Source: Oscillospiraceae bacterium (GTDB lineage Bacteria > Bacillota > Clostridia > Oscillospirales > Oscillospiraceae). From it: a stretch of 5,779 nucleotides of DNA. The position numbers and the translations under genes are program-made. Below, in pieces: positions 5,655 to 5,779 of this stretch. Where the stretch lies: contig JAFQDY010000141.1 in the NCBI GenBank assembly GCA_017399325.1, positions 1 to 5,779 on the forward strand. Direction: 5' to 3'. The notes below the pieces were generated by a model that was not told where the DNA came from, did not search any database, and saw only the letters and a program-made list of their open reading frames with translations. Numbering within the stretch: the first letter of the stretch is position 1; every line of letters starts with the position of its first letter.

Positions 5655-5661
5655 TCCTCTC
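5655..5661 (-). promoter_or_regulatory. Ribosome binding site deciding the exporter start
   Basis: GAGAGGA, with GAGG 9 nt before the ATG at 5646. It rules in the 263-residue form over the 283-residue open frame. Confidence 0.8.
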
Positions 5662-5677
5662 AAATCTATCTATCGTA

Positions 5678-5706
5678 AGTGTAACACGAAATGGCAAAAT
5701 ACTCAA
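5678..5706 (-). promoter_or_regulatory. Promoter of the split ThrE-type exporter genes
   Basis: Minus-strand -35 TTGAGT (5706-5701), 17-bp spacer, and extended -10 TGT-TACACT (hexamer 5683-5678). The likely start is near 5671, giving a leader of about 25 nt. It begins 9 bp after the upstream terminator stem, so this intergenic region is very compact. Confidence 0.7.
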
Positions 5707-5714
5707 GAATAATA

Positions 5715-5748
5715 AAACCGACCTGCGCTGTAAAGTACAGGTCGGTTT
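5715..5748 (-). terminator. Intrinsic terminator upstream of the exporter genes
   Basis: Eleven-bp perfect stem AAACCGACCTG (5715-5725) with CAGGTCGGTTT (5738-5748), 12-nt loop. On the minus strand it is followed by TATTATTCTT, a U-rich tract, so it most likely ends a minus-strand gene beyond the right edge. A competing small hairpin CTGTA-AAG-TACAG (5728-5740) overlaps it. Confidence 0.75.
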
Positions 5749-5761
5749 GGTGTATTAAGAC

Positions 5762-5779
5762 TTAGAACAGGCCGGAGAC
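5762..5779 (-). CDS. Possible last codons of a minus-strand gene
   Basis: Only 18 bases are visible. One minus-strand frame reads VSGLF then TAA at 5764-5762, 14 bp before a terminator, which is the right place for a gene end. Another frame also reaches a TAA nearby, and the stretch is too short to choose with confidence or to name a product. Confidence 0.25.
   Translation of the reverse strand, partial: VSGLF

Noticed and set aside
5647..5706. 20-residue N-terminal extension of the large exporter subunit
   Set aside because: The ATG at 5706 lies in the promoter -35, upstream of the likely transcription start.

Overview
The window fits a low-to-moderate-GC Firmicute, most likely a member of the Clostridia. 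The evidence is the Shine-Dalgarno-led genes, sigma-A-type promoters close to TTGACA/TATAAT, intrinsic terminators, a NiaR-type NAD repressor, a short L-aspartate oxidase, and a leucine tRNA gene with an encoded CCA end. I cannot name the genus. Nearly everything is on the minus strand.

Right end (about 5779 to 4303): a few bases that may be the tail of a minus-strand gene are followed by a hairpin terminator. Next comes a compact promoter driving two overlapping genes, which encode the two halves of a split ThrE-type (YjjP/YjjB-like) amino-acid or organic-acid exporter. The tRNA-Leu(CAG) gene follows directly with its own strong promoter. I see no terminator between the exporter genes and the tRNA, so the terminator behind the tRNA probably serves both.

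Centre (4214 to 3838): about 380 bp without a protein gene. It holds the tRNA terminator, a structured segment of about 120 bp that carries a direct copy and an inverted copy of the tRNA-Leu 3' end plus two internal hairpins, an AT-rich stretch, and a near-perfect promoter. That promoter's -35 hexamer lies inside a palindromic, repeated-half-site operator.

Left (3821 to 270): the operon nadA-nadB-nadC-niaR, tightly packed (2 nt gap, 8 nt overlap, 12 nt gap). It encodes the whole route from L-aspartate to nicotinate mononucleotide. NadB oxidises aspartate to iminoaspartate, NadA condenses this with dihydroxyacetone phosphate to quinolinate, and NadC converts quinolinate to nicotinate mononucleotide. 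The last gene encodes the nicotinate-sensing repressor, which probably acts on the operator in front of nadA, so the operon likely controls itself.

Far left (1 to 214): the last 40 codons of an unidentified plus-strand gene converge on the nad operon, with a perfect 15-bp hairpin terminator between them usable from both sides.

The nad operon and exporter are ordinary housekeeping or accessory genes. The least explained piece is the tRNA-derived inverted/direct repeat segment at about 4044-4162.
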